From Acidisphaera sp. L21 (lineage in GTDB: Bacteria > Pseudomonadota > Alphaproteobacteria > Acetobacterales > Acetobacteraceae): a DNA stretch of 64,000 nt. A model generated the notes under the pieces. That model was not told the origin of the DNA, made no database searches, and was given only the letters and a program-made list of their open reading frames with translations. Where the stretch lies: contig NZ_LMUY01000133.1 of the NCBI RefSeq assembly GCF_009765685.1, positions 1-64,000 on the forward strand, in the 5' to 3' direction. The first letter of the stretch is position 1, and the number at the start of each line of letters is the position of its first letter. Below, one piece after another: positions 1 to 8,828 of this stretch. The position numbers and the translations under genes were made by a program.

Positions 1-92
1 GGGGGCGCGGCGGGCGGCGGTGCTGGGCTGGACTGCGCAGCGGCAGGACTCGCCAGCAGGGCCAGCAAGGCGAGGGTTCGGCAAGAGGCCAT
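1..92 (-). CDS. secreted protein, N-terminus only (runs off window)
   Basis: Only the first 30 codons are inside the window. They read as a Sec signal peptide: a short N-terminus with one Arg, a hydrophobic Leu/Ala core and a likely cleavage site after Ala-Ala-Ala (residues 17-19), followed by a Pro/Ala-rich stretch typical of a flexible linker. The start ATG lies 29 bp downstream of the dapF stop on the same strand, so it is probably the second gene of a dapF operon. No domain is visible, so the function cannot be assigned from this fragment. Confidence 0.6.
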   Translation of the reverse strand, partial: MASCRTLALLALLASPAAAQSSPAPPPAAP

Positions 93-121
93 AGATCTAA
101 ATCTCTCCGTGATAACGATGG

Positions 122-931
122 TCACGCCGGGATGGTGTCCAGCTCGAACTGGCCCTGGAATGTTGTGGCGACCGGTCCCGTCATCTCCACGTGGTCATCG
201 TCGCGCCAGGCGATGTCCAGCACGCCACCATCGACGACGATCTCGGCATGCCGCCCTACCAGGCCACGCCGGCTGGCGTTGACCAGGGCGGCGCAGGCGC
301 CAGATCCGCAGGCCAGCGTCAATCCCGCGCCCCGTTCCCATACCCGCAGCCGCAGCCGGCCCGGTGCCAATACCTGAACGAACCCGACATTGGCACGGTC
401 GGGGAAGATCGGATCATGCTCGATCCGTGGGCCCAGGTCTGACGCAGATTCAAGCGGTTGATCGAAGAATGTGACGTGCGGATTGCCCATTGACGCTGCA
501 GCCGGGTCACCATCGAGCGGCACGTGCAGCGTGTCCGCCGCGTGGGCCAGTGGAATGTCCTGCCAGCCAAGCCGTGGCTTGCCCATATCCACCCGGACAC
601 GCCCATCGGGCAGCATCTCAGCCGCCAAAATGCCGGCGATCGTGCGGATCGACTGCCTGGGGTGCCCAGCTTCACGGAACAGCAGGTCAGCCACGCAGCG
701 TGTGGCATTGCCGCAAGCCCCAGCCTCACCGCCATCGGGGTTGTAGATGCGCATCGTCACGTCCGCATCCTCGGCCGGCCCCAGCACGATGAACTGGTCG
801 CAGCCGATCCCGGTATGCCGATCGGCCAGTGCGGCCACGCGAGCCGAGGTGAGACCGAGGGGGCCAGCACGCTCGTCCACCACGACGAAATCATTGCCGG
901 CGCCGTGCATCTTGTGGAAAGGGACGCGCAT
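122..931 (-). CDS. dapF: diaminopimelate epimerase
   Basis: Converts LL- to meso-diaminopimelate, the last shared step before lysine and the peptidoglycan cross-linking residue; cytoplasmic and PLP-independent. The 269-residue protein begins with the family signature KMHGAGNDF, and both catalytic cysteines are visible: Cys73 in EAGACGNATRC and Cys208 in ACGSGACA. The first motif usually reads CGNGxR, so the Ala in place of the second Gly is slightly unusual. The reading frame stays open far upstream, but homology begins at the chosen ATG and the usual length of about 270 residues fits. Window neighbours on this strand are a truncated secreted protein downstream; dapA lies at the other end of the window, not in the same operon. 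Confidence 0.95.
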   Translation of the reverse strand: MRVPFHKMHGAGNDFVVVDERAGPLGLTSARVAALADRHTGIGCDQFIVLGPAEDADVTMRIYNPDGGEAGACGNATRCVADLLFREAGHPRQSIRTIAGILAAEMLPDGRVRVDMGKPRLGWQDIPLAHAADTLHVPLDGDPAAASMGNPHVTFFDQPLESASDLGPRIEHDPIFPDRANVGFVQVLAPGRLRLRVWERGAGLTLACGSGACAALVNASRRGLVGRHAEIVVDGGVLDIAWRDDDHVEMTGPVATTFQGQFELDTIPA

Positions 932-989
932 GCGGCGGCTTATAGCCCGGGCGTTTGGCGGAGGTAAGACACCGCTTTCCCGCAGGTGC

Positions 990-1019
990 TTGATTTCCAG
1001 GTAATCCGTAGGGTATACG
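990..1019 (+). promoter_or_regulatory. candidate sigma70 promoter for rpmI-rplT
   Basis: A TTGATT hexamer (990-995) and a TATACG hexamer (1014-1019) are separated by 18 bp in the 180-bp gap between dapF and rpmI. Transcription would start near 1026 and leave a leader of about 85 nt, which contains a perfect 12-bp palindrome at 1051-1062. This is inferred from hexamer match and spacing only. Confidence 0.45.
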
Positions 1020-1111
1020 CCCGCCCCTAGTCTGTGCGCTGGGCCTGAAATGGGCATGCCCAGCCACGACGCCTGCGTTTCTGTCTGCAGGTCATTCGTA
1101 AGGAGATGCAA

Positions 1112-1315
1112 ATGCCCAAGTTGAAGACCAAGTCGTCGGTCAAGAAGCGGTTCAAGATTACCGCGACCGGCAAGGTGCTCGCCGGCCCCGGCAAGAAGCG
1201 CCACAACCTGATGGCGCGCAGCCAGAAGTCCAAGCGCGCCAACCGCGGCAGCCAGACCCTGACCCACGCTGACGGCCTGACCGTTAAGCAGTGGTGCCCA
1301 TACGGCCTCGTTTAA
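1112..1315 (+). CDS. rpmI: 50S ribosomal protein L35
   Basis: Small basic large-subunit ribosomal protein of 67 residues. It begins with the L35 signature [14 protein letters not shown] and has the conserved KRHNL and Lys/Arg-rich centre. An in-frame ATG lies two codons upstream, but the AGGAG at 1101-1105 has proper spacing only to the ATG at 1112. It forms an operon with rplT 12 bp downstream. In many bacteria infC precedes rpmI; here dapF stands divergently instead, so rpmI has its own promoter region. Confidence 0.96.
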   Translation: MPKLKTKSSVKKRFKITATGKVLAGPGKKRHNLMARSQKSKRANRGSQTLTHADGLTVKQWCPYGLV

Positions 1316-1327
1316 GGAGAATCAGGA

Positions 1328-1684
1328 ATGGCACGCGTCAAACGGGGTGTAACCACCCACGCTCGTCACAAGAAGGTTCTGGAACAGAGCAAGGGCTTCG
1401 TCGGCCGCTCGTCCACGAACTACCGCATCGCGCTGGAGCGGCTGGAAAAGTCGCTGCAATACGCCTACCGCGACCGCCGCGTTAAGAAGCGCGAGTTCCG
1501 CGGGCTATGGATCCAGCGCATCAACGCTGCCGTGCGCGAGCATGGGCTCACCTACAGCCGATTTATCGATGGCCTGAACAAGGCTGGGATCGAGATGGAT
1601 CGCAAGGTGCTGTCCGCACTCGCCTTCGACGACCCGGCCGCGTTTGCTGCCGTGGTGCAGAAGGTCCAGGCCGCGCTGGCCTAA
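1328..1684 (+). CDS. rplT: 50S ribosomal protein L20
   Basis: The 118-residue protein has the expected family length and features: the very basic N-terminal extension ([15 protein letters not shown]) that reaches into the 23S rRNA, and the globular C-terminal part with the RRxKKREFRxLWIxRINAA pattern. It binds 23S rRNA early in 50S assembly. Preceded by an AGGAGA ribosome-binding site and cotranscribed with rpmI. In other bacteria L20 represses this operon through the leader; whether the leader here does so cannot be told by eye. Confidence 0.97.
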   Translation: MARVKRGVTTHARHKKVLEQSKGFVGRSSTNYRIALERLEKSLQYAYRDRRVKKREFRGLWIQRINAAVREHGLTYSRFIDGLNKAGIEMDRKVLSALAFDDPAAFAAVVQKVQAALA

Positions 1685-1687
1685 CGA

Positions 1688-2116
1688 ATGGTGGGCCGGC
1701 CCTTGACCCGTCGCGGCTTCGCCGCGCTGGCGGTGCTCGGGCTGGCCGCCTCGCCTGCCCTCGGGCAGAGCAGAGTTCCGGAAGTGGGGCCGCCCTTGGG
1801 GGTCGTCACCCTTCGGATCTCGTCCGCCAACGATGCGGGCTTTCTTCACGATCTGGCGGACTACACCAATCACTACGGCTTTGTCGTCGCCGGGACGCCC
1901 GGCGGCCCGGTCGTGGATGGCCGTCCCGCGTTCCTCGCCTGGTTCCGGCGCGACGATGGCGTGGTGATGCTGGTCACCGACATTTCCGCGGCGGAGAAGA
2001 TGCAGACCTTCTTCTACGGCCGAAAGGACGGAACCGGCGGCGAGATCGCGGCCGACCTGATGAAGAACTATGTCGGCAAGATGAGTGCTTATCCGGCGTT
2101 CGGCGCGGGCAACTAA
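1688..2116 (+). CDS. small secreted protein of unknown function
   Basis: 142 residues starting 3 bp after the rplT stop. The N-terminus (LTRRGFAALAVLGLAASPALGQ) has a twin arginine and a hydrophobic core ending in a typical Ala-x-Gly cleavage site near residue 26, so export by Sec or possibly Tat is likely. The mature part of about 116 residues has no cysteines and no motif I recognise. It ends about 50 bp before pheS and is therefore probably transcribed with the ribosomal protein and Phe-tRNA synthetase genes, an odd place for an exported protein. No function is proposed. Confidence 0.7.
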   Translation: MVGRPLTRRGFAALAVLGLAASPALGQSRVPEVGPPLGVVTLRISSANDAGFLHDLADYTNHYGFVVAGTPGGPVVDGRPAFLAWFRRDDGVVMLVTDISAAEKMQTFFYGRKDGTGGEIAADLMKNYVGKMSAYPAFGAGN

Positions 2117-2168
2117 TGCATCGGCGGCCCCTGGATTCGATCAACACCCAAATCAGTGGCATGCAATC

Positions 2169-3239
2169 ATGACCGACCTCGAGACGCTCCAAGCAGAGAC
2201 CGAGGCAGCGATCGCTGCCTCCACCACCCCGCGTGAGTTGGACGCGGTGCGCGTCGGCATCATGGGCAAATCCGGCCGATTGACCGCTATGCTGAAGGAA
2301 CTGGGCCGCGCTACCCCCGACGAACGGCGGGAACGCGGCGCTGCTCTGAACCGGGTGCGTGACGTCATCACCGGGGCGCTGGATCTGCGCCGGGTCGGGC
2401 TGGAAACGGCGGCGCTGGACTCCCGGCTGGCGGCCGAGCGGATTGACGTCACCCTGCCCCCACCGCCCGAGCAGTCCGGGCTGATCCATCCGATCAGCCG
2501 CACCATGGAGGAAATGGCCGCGATCTTCGGCGCCATGGGCTTCAGCGTCGGCGAAGGGCCCGATGTGGAAACCACCTGGCACAATTTCTCCGCCCTCAAC
2601 ATCCCCGCCCACCACCCGGCGCGCGCCGAAATGGACACCTTCTATCTACCCGGCACCCGCAACGGCCACCCGTTGGTGCTGCGGACGCACACCTCCAACG
2701 TGCAGATCATCTCCATGCTGCAGGGGGAGCCGCCGCTGCGGGTGATCGCGCCGGGTCGCACCTATCGCGCCGACCATGATGCTACCCACTCCCCCATGTT
2801 CCACCAATGCGAGGGCATCGCGATCGACCGCGGCCTCACGCTCGGCCACCTCAAGGGCTGCCTCATCGACTTCCTGCGCGCCTTCTTCGGCATCTCCAAC
2901 CTGCCGGTCCGCTTCCGCGCCTCCTACTTCCCCTTCACCGAGCCCTCGATGGAGGTCGATATTGGATGGAACCGCAAGACCGGCGAACTCGGCGGTGGCG
3001 GCGACTGGCTGGAGATCCTCGGCAGCGGCATGGTGCATCCCCGCGTGCTGGCCAATTGCGGCGTCGACCCGCGGGAGTGGCAGGGCTTCGCCTTCGGCAT
3101 GGGGGTTGAGCGGGTGGCGATGCTGAAATACGGCATGTCCGACCTACGCCCGTTCTACGAAAGCGACGCCCGCTGGCTCCGCCATTACGGCTTCAACCCC
3201 CTTGCCCCCGTGGCCCTGCACGAGGGAGTGGCCCCATGA
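2169..3239 (+). CDS. pheS: phenylalanine--tRNA ligase alpha subunit
   Basis: Catalytic alpha chain of the alpha2beta2 phenylalanyl-tRNA synthetase, charging tRNA-Phe with phenylalanine. The 356-residue protein has an N-terminal coiled-coil region (about 1-90) followed by the class II aminoacyl-tRNA synthetase core. Visible motifs are LLRTHTS-type LVLRTHTSNVQI, the motif-2 stretch RFRASYFPFTEPSMEVDIG, and the C-terminal motif-3 stretch GFAFGMGVERVAMLKYG. The reading frame stays open 84 bp upstream, but MTDLETL at the chosen ATG is the normal N-terminus. It overlaps pheT by 4 nt (ATGA), indicating translational coupling for stoichiometric subunits. Confidence 0.97.
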   Translation: MTDLETLQAETEAAIAASTTPRELDAVRVGIMGKSGRLTAMLKELGRATPDERRERGAALNRVRDVITGALDLRRVGLETAALDSRLAAERIDVTLPPPPEQSGLIHPISRTMEEMAAIFGAMGFSVGEGPDVETTWHNFSALNIPAHHPARAEMDTFYLPGTRNGHPLVLRTHTSNVQIISMLQGEPPLRVIAPGRTYRADHDATHSPMFHQCEGIAIDRGLTLGHLKGCLIDFLRAFFGISNLPVRFRASYFPFTEPSMEVDIGWNRKTGELGGGGDWLEILGSGMVHPRVLANCGVDPREWQGFAFGMGVERVAMLKYGMSDLRPFYESDARWLRHYGFNPLAPVALHEGVAP

Positions 3240-5692
3240 AGTTCACCCTCTCGTGGCTGAAGACGCATCTGGATACGGACGCGCCGCTGGACACGATCAC
3301 CGACGCGCTGACCCGCATCGGCCTGGAACTGGAGGGCGTGGAGGATGCCGGCGCCCCGCTAGCGCCGTTCCGCATCGCGCATGTTGTCGAAGCGGTGCAG
3401 CACCCCAATGCCGACCGCCTGCGCGTCTGCACCGTGGACACGGGCGATGGCGCCCCCGTCACGGTGGTGTGCGGCGCGCCCAATGCCCGCACCGGCATGA
3501 AGGCGGTATTCGCCCCACCGGGCAGCTACATCCCCGGCCTGGATACCACGCTGAAAATCGGCGAGATCCGCGGCATCCAGTCCGCCGGCATGCTGCTGTC
3601 CTATCGCGAAATGGCCCTGGGCGAGGACCACACCGGTATCGTCGACCTGCCCGAAGACGCCCCGATCGGCATCCCCTACCCCGCCTACGCCGGCCTCGAT
3701 GACCCGGTGATCGACATCTCCATCACCCCCAACCGCGGGGACGCGCTCGCCGTGCGCGGCGTCGCGCGGGACCTTGCGGCCGCCGGCATCGGCACCCTGC
3801 GACCCTGGGCGCGCCCGGCGATCGAGGGCAAATTCCCCTCCCCCATCACCTGGCGAATCGACAGCCCCGCCTGCCCCTGGGTGCTGGGCCGAACCGTGCG
3901 CGGCGTGCGCAATGGGCCGAGTCCGGAATGGCTGCAGCGCCGCCTGCGTGCCATCGGGCTGCGGCCGATTAGCGCCCTGGTGGACATCACTAACTTCTTC
4001 ACCATCGATCTGGGCCGCCCGTTGCACGTGTTCGACGCGAACAAGGTGCGAGGTGGCGTGCTAGCCTTCCGATCCGGCGCTGGCGAGACGTTCCGCGCCC
4101 TGAACGGCCGCGACTACACCACCACGGCGGACGATTGCGTGATCGCCGACGCGGCCGGCGTGCAGTCCCTCGCCGGCGTGATGGGCGGCGAGGCAACCGG
4201 CAGCCAGTTGGACACCACCGACGTGTTCATCGAATGCGCCCTCTTCGACCCCGTTGCCGTGGCACTGACCGGTCGCCGCCACGACATCATCTCCGACGCC
4301 CGCAGCCGGTTCGAGCGTGGGATCGATGTCTCTCTCCTCCCCGCCGCACTCGATGCGGCAACCGCCATGGTCATCGAACTCTGCGGTGGCGAGGCAAGCG
4401 AAGTCGCCGAGGCCGGTGCCGAACCCGCCTGGCAACGCCACGCCACCCTTCGCTTCGAGCGCCTGGAAACCCTGGGCGGCTTGGCCGTCCCAGCGGCTGA
4501 GGCCGTGGCAGCGCTGGAGGCGCTGGGCTTCACCGTCCAGTCGCGCGATGCGAACCAGGTGACGGTCGCCGTGCCACCGTGGCGCAACGACGTAGCGTCC
4601 GCCGGGTCGCTGGACCAGGCGCCCGCCCTGCTCCCCGAACTCGCCCTATCCGCCGCCGCTGGCCGTGCCGAAGCCGAGCCGGAGGCTGACCTGGTCGAAG
4701 AAGTCCTGCGCCTGCGCGGGCTAGATGCGGTTCCCGCCGTGTCGATGCCCGCAATGGCGCCGGTGCCCCTGGCCACCTACACCCCGCGTCAGGTCCGCGC
4801 CGCCACCGCCCGCCGCACTCTCGCCAGCCGCGGCATGCTCGAATGCGTCACCTTCTCCTTCGTCGCCCGCGACCGTGCCGCCCTGTTCGGCGACGCCCCG
4901 GCGGCGTTGCGCCTGGTCAACCCCATCGCCGCCGATCTGGACCAGATGCGGCCGACTCCCCTAGCCACCATCACCCCCGCCGCCGCCCGCAACGTCGCCC
5001 GCGGCCTGCCCGTCGGCGCGCTGTTCGAAGTCGGGCCCGCCTTTAGCGCCGAGTCGCAGGAGGTGCTGGCCGCCGGGTTACGCCATGGCCCGGCGCCGCG
5101 CAGTTGGGATGGCGCGGCCCAGGCCGCAAGCGCCATGGGGACCAAGGCCGACGTATTTGCCGTACTTGCCGCTTTGGGCGTACCCATGGACAGCCTCAGC
5201 GTCACTGCCGAGGCGCCCGCGCACTACCACCCCGGCCGATCCGGCACGGTTCGGCAAGGCCCGAAGCTAGCGCTGGCCTATTTCGGCGAGTTGCACCCGC
5301 GCGTGCTCGCCGGGCTGGATCTTCCAGGCCCGGCCGCGGCGTTCGAGGTGCGGCTTGACGCAATCCCCGAACCGAAGCGGCGCCGCAAGGCCCTACCCGA
5401 CCTACCCACTTTCCAACCGCTGCGGCGCGACTTCGCCTTCGTCGTCGACGCGGCCACCCCGGCGGAAACCCTGCTGCGCGCCGCCAAAGGGGCCGAGCGC
5501 ACCCTGATCACCGGCGTATCGTTGTTCGACGTTTACGAGGGCGAAGGTGTGCCCGCCGGCCAAAAATCGCTGGCGATCGAGGTGGTGATTCAACCCCGTG
5601 ACGCCACGATGACAGACGCCGCGATCGAGGCCGTGTGCGCCAAGATCGTCGCCGCCGTCACCAAGGCGAGCGGGGCCGTCCTGCGAGGGTAA
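3236..5692 (+). CDS. pheT: phenylalanine--tRNA ligase beta subunit
   Basis: Beta chain of phenylalanyl-tRNA synthetase, 818 residues. Order of domains: N-terminal substrate-like part, an OB-fold tRNA-binding domain (about 40-150, with NADRLRVCTVDTG and VVCGAPN), the B3/B4 editing domain that hydrolyses mischarged Tyr-tRNA (about 215-380), B5, an inactive synthetase-like core, and the C-terminal ferredoxin-like anticodon-binding domain (about 725-818, TFQPLRRDFAFVV). An Ala/Glu-rich insertion at about 455-480 separates the conserved PPWRND and DLVEEVLRLRG blocks, which are nearly adjacent in E. coli PheT; this may be lineage-specific. Starts within the pheS stop. Confidence 0.96.
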   Translation: MKFTLSWLKTHLDTDAPLDTITDALTRIGLELEGVEDAGAPLAPFRIAHVVEAVQHPNADRLRVCTVDTGDGAPVTVVCGAPNARTGMKAVFAPPGSYIPGLDTTLKIGEIRGIQSAGMLLSYREMALGEDHTGIVDLPEDAPIGIPYPAYAGLDDPVIDISITPNRGDALAVRGVARDLAAAGIGTLRPWARPAIEGKFPSPITWRIDSPACPWVLGRTVRGVRNGPSPEWLQRRLRAIGLRPISALVDITNFFTIDLGRPLHVFDANKVRGGVLAFRSGAGETFRALNGRDYTTTADDCVIADAAGVQSLAGVMGGEATGSQLDTTDVFIECALFDPVAVALTGRRHDIISDARSRFERGIDVSLLPAALDAATAMVIELCGGEASEVAEAGAEPAWQRHATLRFERLETLGGLAVPAAEAVAALEALGFTVQSRDANQVTVAVPPWRNDVASAGSLDQAPALLPELALSAAAGRAEAEPEADLVEEVLRLRGLDAVPAVSMPAMAPVPLATYTPRQVRAATARRTLASRGMLECVTFSFVARDRAALFGDAPAALRLVNPIAADLDQMRPTPLATITPAAARNVARGLPVGALFEVGPAFSAESQEVLAAGLRHGPAPRSWDGAAQAASAMGTKADVFAVLAALGVPMDSLSVTAEAPAHYHPGRSGTVRQGPKLALAYFGELHPRVLAGLDLPGPAAAFEVRLDAIPEPKRRRKALPDLPTFQPLRRDFAFVVDAATPAETLLRAAKGAERTLITGVSLFDVYEGEGVPAGQKSLAIEVVIQPRDATMTDAAIEAVCAKIVAAVTKASGAVLRG

Positions 5693-5702
5693 ACCGCCGC
5701 CG

Positions 5703-5737
5703 CCGTCATCGAACCGTCATCGTTGGGCGCGCATAAC
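5703..5737 (+). promoter_or_regulatory. Pho-box-like direct repeat with -10 element
   Basis: Two identical heptamers CCGTCAT at 5703-5709 and 5714-5720 are separated by exactly 4 bp (CGAA). This is the architecture of the PhoB box (consensus CTGTCAT-N4-CTGTCAT), with one change per half-site. Eleven bases downstream lies CATAAC (5732-5737), a plausible -10 hexamer at the spacing expected where PhoB replaces the -35 contact. The site lies in the 74-bp gap before an Ugp-type importer and a phosphodiesterase, a typical Pho-regulon context. PhoB control is an inference. Confidence 0.6.
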
Positions 5738-5766
5738 TGTAACGCAGTGCCGCCAAACAGCGCGCC

Positions 5767-6702
5767 ATGCCGGATGCGCTCGTCGATCTTGCCACTGTTC
5801 TGCCGACCGTGCCACAGCCCCAACGCCATGTCGGCGCTCGCTCCCAGGCGGGCACGGCGTGGCTGTTGCTGCTGCCGTCGGTGCTGTTGCTGATCGCCTT
5901 CACGTATTGGCCGATCGCGCAGGTGACGTGGCGCTCGCTCGACCAGGCACGGCTTGGCCAGGCATCGACGTTCGGCCTCGGCAATTACGCGCGGATGTTC
6001 GCCGACCCACATTTCGCCCAGGCGGCGTGGAACAACCTGCTCTACGCCGTCTTCACCGTCGTGCCCTCGATCGTGCTGGCGCTGCTGTTCGCGCTAGCCT
6101 TGCGGGAGAACACGCGGCTGGACGCAATCCTGCGCACGTTGGTGGTGTTGCCGCTGCTGATCCCATTGGTGGCCGCCGGCGCGCTGTTCACCTTCATCTT
6201 GCTACCCGGCGAAGGGCTGCTGGATTTCTACCTGGCGAAGTTGGGCGTCGGCGCGACCAATTGGCTGGGTAATCCCTCACTCGCGCTGGGCGCCGTCATC
6301 GCGATCACGGTGTGGAAGAACACCGGCTACTACATGCTGTTCTTCCTCGCCGGGCTGGCGGCGGTGCCGACCGAGTTGCTGGACGCCGCACGCGTGGATG
6401 GCGCGGGCGCCTGGAACCGGCTGCGCCACGTCACCCTGCCGCTCTTAGGCCCGACCTTCGGCTTCGTCATCCCGATTGCATTGCTGAACGCGCTGACCCA
6501 GGTGGATCACGTGGTGACGATGACGCGGGGCGGTCCTTCGGACTCCACCAATCTGCTGCTGTATTACATCTACCAGCAGGCCGAGCAGAATTTCGACCCG
6601 GGCGTCGCCTCCGCCGCCACGGTGGTCAGCGTCGCATCCCTGCTGGCCCTGGCGCTGCTGGCACTGCGCACGTCCGATCGGAACGCGCACCATGCCAGCT
6701 AG
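5767..6702 (+). CDS. Ugp-type ABC importer permease, first subunit
   Basis: 311-residue inner-membrane permease of the carbohydrate/glycerol-phosphate (CUT1) importer class, resembling UgpA. About six membrane segments begin near residue 32 (AWLLLLPSVLLLIAF). The cytoplasmic EAA loop that docks to the ATPase is visible as ELLDAARVDGAGAWNRLRHVTLPLL (shown only in part here; about residues 205-230). An N-terminal tail of about 30 residues is longer than in E. coli UgpA, and no good ribosome-binding site precedes the ATG. The second permease overlaps its end by 11 nt. Substrate assignment rests on the binding protein and the adjoining phosphodiesterase. Confidence 0.85.
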   Translation: MPDALVDLATVLPTVPQPQRHVGARSQAGTAWLLLLPSVLLLIAFTYWPIAQVTWRSLDQARLGQASTFGLGNYARMFADPHFAQAAWNNLLYAVFTVVPSIVLALLFALALRENTRLDAILRTLVVLPLLIPLVAAGALFTFILLPGEGLLDFYLAKLGVGATNWLGNPSLALGAVIAITVWKNTGYYMLFFLAGLAAVPTELLDAARVDGAGAWNRLRHVTLPLLGPTFGFVIPIALLNALTQVDHVVTMTRGGPSDSTNLLLYYIYQQAEQNFDPGVASAATVVSVASLLALALLALRTSDRNAHHAS

Positions 6703-7504
6703 CCGCATCCCAACGCTGATCGCGTTGCCCGCCGCGGTGCTGTGGGCTGTTCCGTTCCTCTGGATGCTGGTGGCAAGCCTGCGACCAGGCTACGCGCCCG
6801 ACATCGCCTCCCTACTGCCGCACGGGCCATTCGGCGCCGACAACATCGTCGAGGCTTGGCAGGACGGCAGTTTTCCCATCTGGTACCTCAACACCATCCT
6901 GCTGTGTGGTGGCATTCTGGTGGTGCAGTTCGTCACCATTTCCATGGCCGGTTACGCCTTCGCCCGCCTGCACTTCCGTGGCGAGCGGTTGGTGTTCGCG
7001 GCGTTCCTGCTGCAATTGCTGCTGGTGCCGACGCTGCTGATCGTGCCGAACCTCACCACGCTCTCCGCGCTCGGACTATACGACACATTGACGGGCGTCG
7101 CCGCGCCCTACCTCGCCTCCGCCTTCGGCGTATTCCTGATGCGCCAGACGTTCCGCGCCATCCCCCGCGATTACGAAGAGGCCGCGATGCTGGATGGCGC
7201 CTCGCGTCGCCAGGTCATCACCAGCATCCTCCTTCCCATGGCGCGGCCGGGGCTGCTGGCCTTCGCCATCGTCTCCGTCACCTCGCATTGGAACGAGTTT
7301 CTCTGGCCGCTGATGGTGATCTCCTCCCCCAGCCATCAGGTGCTGACGGTGGGGCTCGCCTCCTTCGCCTCGGGGTCGGAAGCCGGCGGTACCTGGGGCG
7401 TCCTCGCCGCTGGCACGCTGCTCGTCGCCGGTCCGTTGTTGCTGGGCTTCGTCGCCTTCCAACGGCAATTCACCCAGTCTTTCGTGTTCACTGGTATCAA
7501 GTAG
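6692..7504 (+). CDS. Ugp-type ABC importer permease, second subunit
   Basis: 270-residue permease of the CUT1 family resembling UgpE, with six predicted membrane segments. The EAA motif appears near residues 163-185 (DYEEAAMLDGASRRQVITS), followed by the conserved SHWNEFLWPLM stretch. Together with the preceding permease it would form the heterodimeric channel for a periplasmic-binding-protein-dependent importer. Its start overlaps the first permease by 11 nt, and the binding protein follows after 9 bp. No MalK/UgpC-type ATPase is encoded beside it. Confidence 0.86.
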   Translation: MPASRIPTLIALPAAVLWAVPFLWMLVASLRPGYAPDIASLLPHGPFGADNIVEAWQDGSFPIWYLNTILLCGGILVVQFVTISMAGYAFARLHFRGERLVFAAFLLQLLLVPTLLIVPNLTTLSALGLYDTLTGVAAPYLASAFGVFLMRQTFRAIPRDYEEAAMLDGASRRQVITSILLPMARPGLLAFAIVSVTSHWNEFLWPLMVISSPSHQVLTVGLASFASGSEAGGTWGVLAAGTLLVAGPLLLGFVAFQRQFTQSFVFTGIK

Positions 7505-7513
7505 GAACATCCT

Positions 7514-8828
7514 ATGCGCCGTCTCATGCAGATGCTTCTCGCCGGCACCGCCCTCTGCGGCGCCACCGCCGCGCATGCCGCCACCGAAATCGATTTCTTC
7601 TTTCCAGTCCCGGTGCAGGGCCGGCTATCGAACGAGATCCAGCGTCTGGTGACCGATTTCAACAACCGGCATCCGGATATCCACGTCACCCCCACCTACA
7701 CCGGCAGTTATGACGACACGAACCTGAAGACCCACGCCGCCATCCAGGCCGGTCACTCCCCCGCAGTGGCGCTAATGAGCGCCAATTTCATCCGCGAATA
7801 CGCCATCACTGGCGACGCGGTGCCGCTGGACAAGCTCATCGCCGCCGACGGCCAGACCGACGATCAATACATGGACAAGTTCTTCCCACCCCTGCGCACC
7901 AACGCGATGGAGGGTGGACACGTCTACGGCGTGCCCTACCAGAACTCGACCCCCGTGATGTACATCAACGAGACTGCCTTCCGTGAAGTCGGCCTGGACC
8001 CGGACCACCCCCCCCGCCACCTGGGCCGAGTGGGCCGACGCCGCCAAGAAACTCACCAAACGCGACGGCAACACCATCACCCGCTACGGCCTGATGATGG
8101 TCACCACCTACGACACACTGGGCTGGCTGATGTCGGGCTTCACCATGTCCAACGGCGGCCAATATTACGACCAGGCTTGGGGCGGCGAGGTCTACTACAA
8201 CCAGCCCTCCACCCTCGGCGCCGTGCAATTCCTCGACAATTTGGTCCACCGCGACAAGGTGATGCCCGAGGGCGTCACCGACCCGAACGCCGTCGCCTCC
8301 GCCTTCTTCTCCGGCCGCGCCGCGATGATCGTGAACTCCACCGGCGCGCTCAGCTTCGTGCGGGACAATATGAAGCAGCCGTATCGCGTCGCCTTCATCC
8401 CCCGCGCCATGCGCAACGCCGTGGCCATCGGTGGCGGCAGCCTCATCATCCCCAAGGGCAATACGCCCGAGCGGGAGAAGGCCGCCTGGACCTTCATCAA
8501 CGACATGACCAGCCCGGCGGTCTCTGGCGGATGGAGCCGGTTCACCGGCTATTTCGCCCCCAACCGCCACGCCTACGAGCTGCCGGAGATGACGTCCTAC
8601 CTGGCCGAACATCCGGATGCCAAGGTGGCGCTGGACCAGTTGCAATACGCCCAGCCCTGGTTTGCCACCTACGCCACCGTGGCCGTGCGCAAGGCCATGG
8701 AGGACCAGGTCCAAGCCGTGCTATCCGGCCGTATCAAGCCCGCCGAGGCCGTCGCCAACGCGCAGCACGCTGCCGATGAATTGCTGCGCCCCTATGCGGA
8801 GCGCACCGCCCTGGAGGTGACCAAGTGA
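7514..8828 (+). pseudogene. UgpB-like solute-binding protein, frameshifted in a C8 run
   Basis: Periplasmic solute-binding protein of an ABC importer with a clear signal peptide (cleavage after AAHA, near residue 23). The first part, to Asp-His-Pro-Pro at about residue 167, is in one frame; the rest, beginning ATWAEWADAAKKL, is in the next frame. The switch falls in eight consecutive C at 8008-8015; seven would restore one 437-codon gene, matching the length of E. coli UgpB. STPVMYINETAFREVGLDPD and the later GGGSLIIPKGNT region resemble UgpB. Both halves are otherwise intact, so this is either a recent mutation, a slippage-controlled gene or a sequencing error. The phosphodiesterase gene overlaps its stop by 4 nt. 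Confidence 0.85.

Noticed and set aside
1051-1062. A perfect 12-bp palindrome in the rpmI leader as an L20 or other ribosomal protein binding site.
   Set aside because: The palindrome has no loop when folded and no resemblance to known L20 leader structures; kept only as a note in the promoter entry.
8016-8779. Continuation of the UgpB-like N-terminal frame past the C8 run to 8779.
   Set aside because: The translation turns into Arg/His/Pro-rich shadow sequence while the true UgpB-like sequence continues in the next frame.
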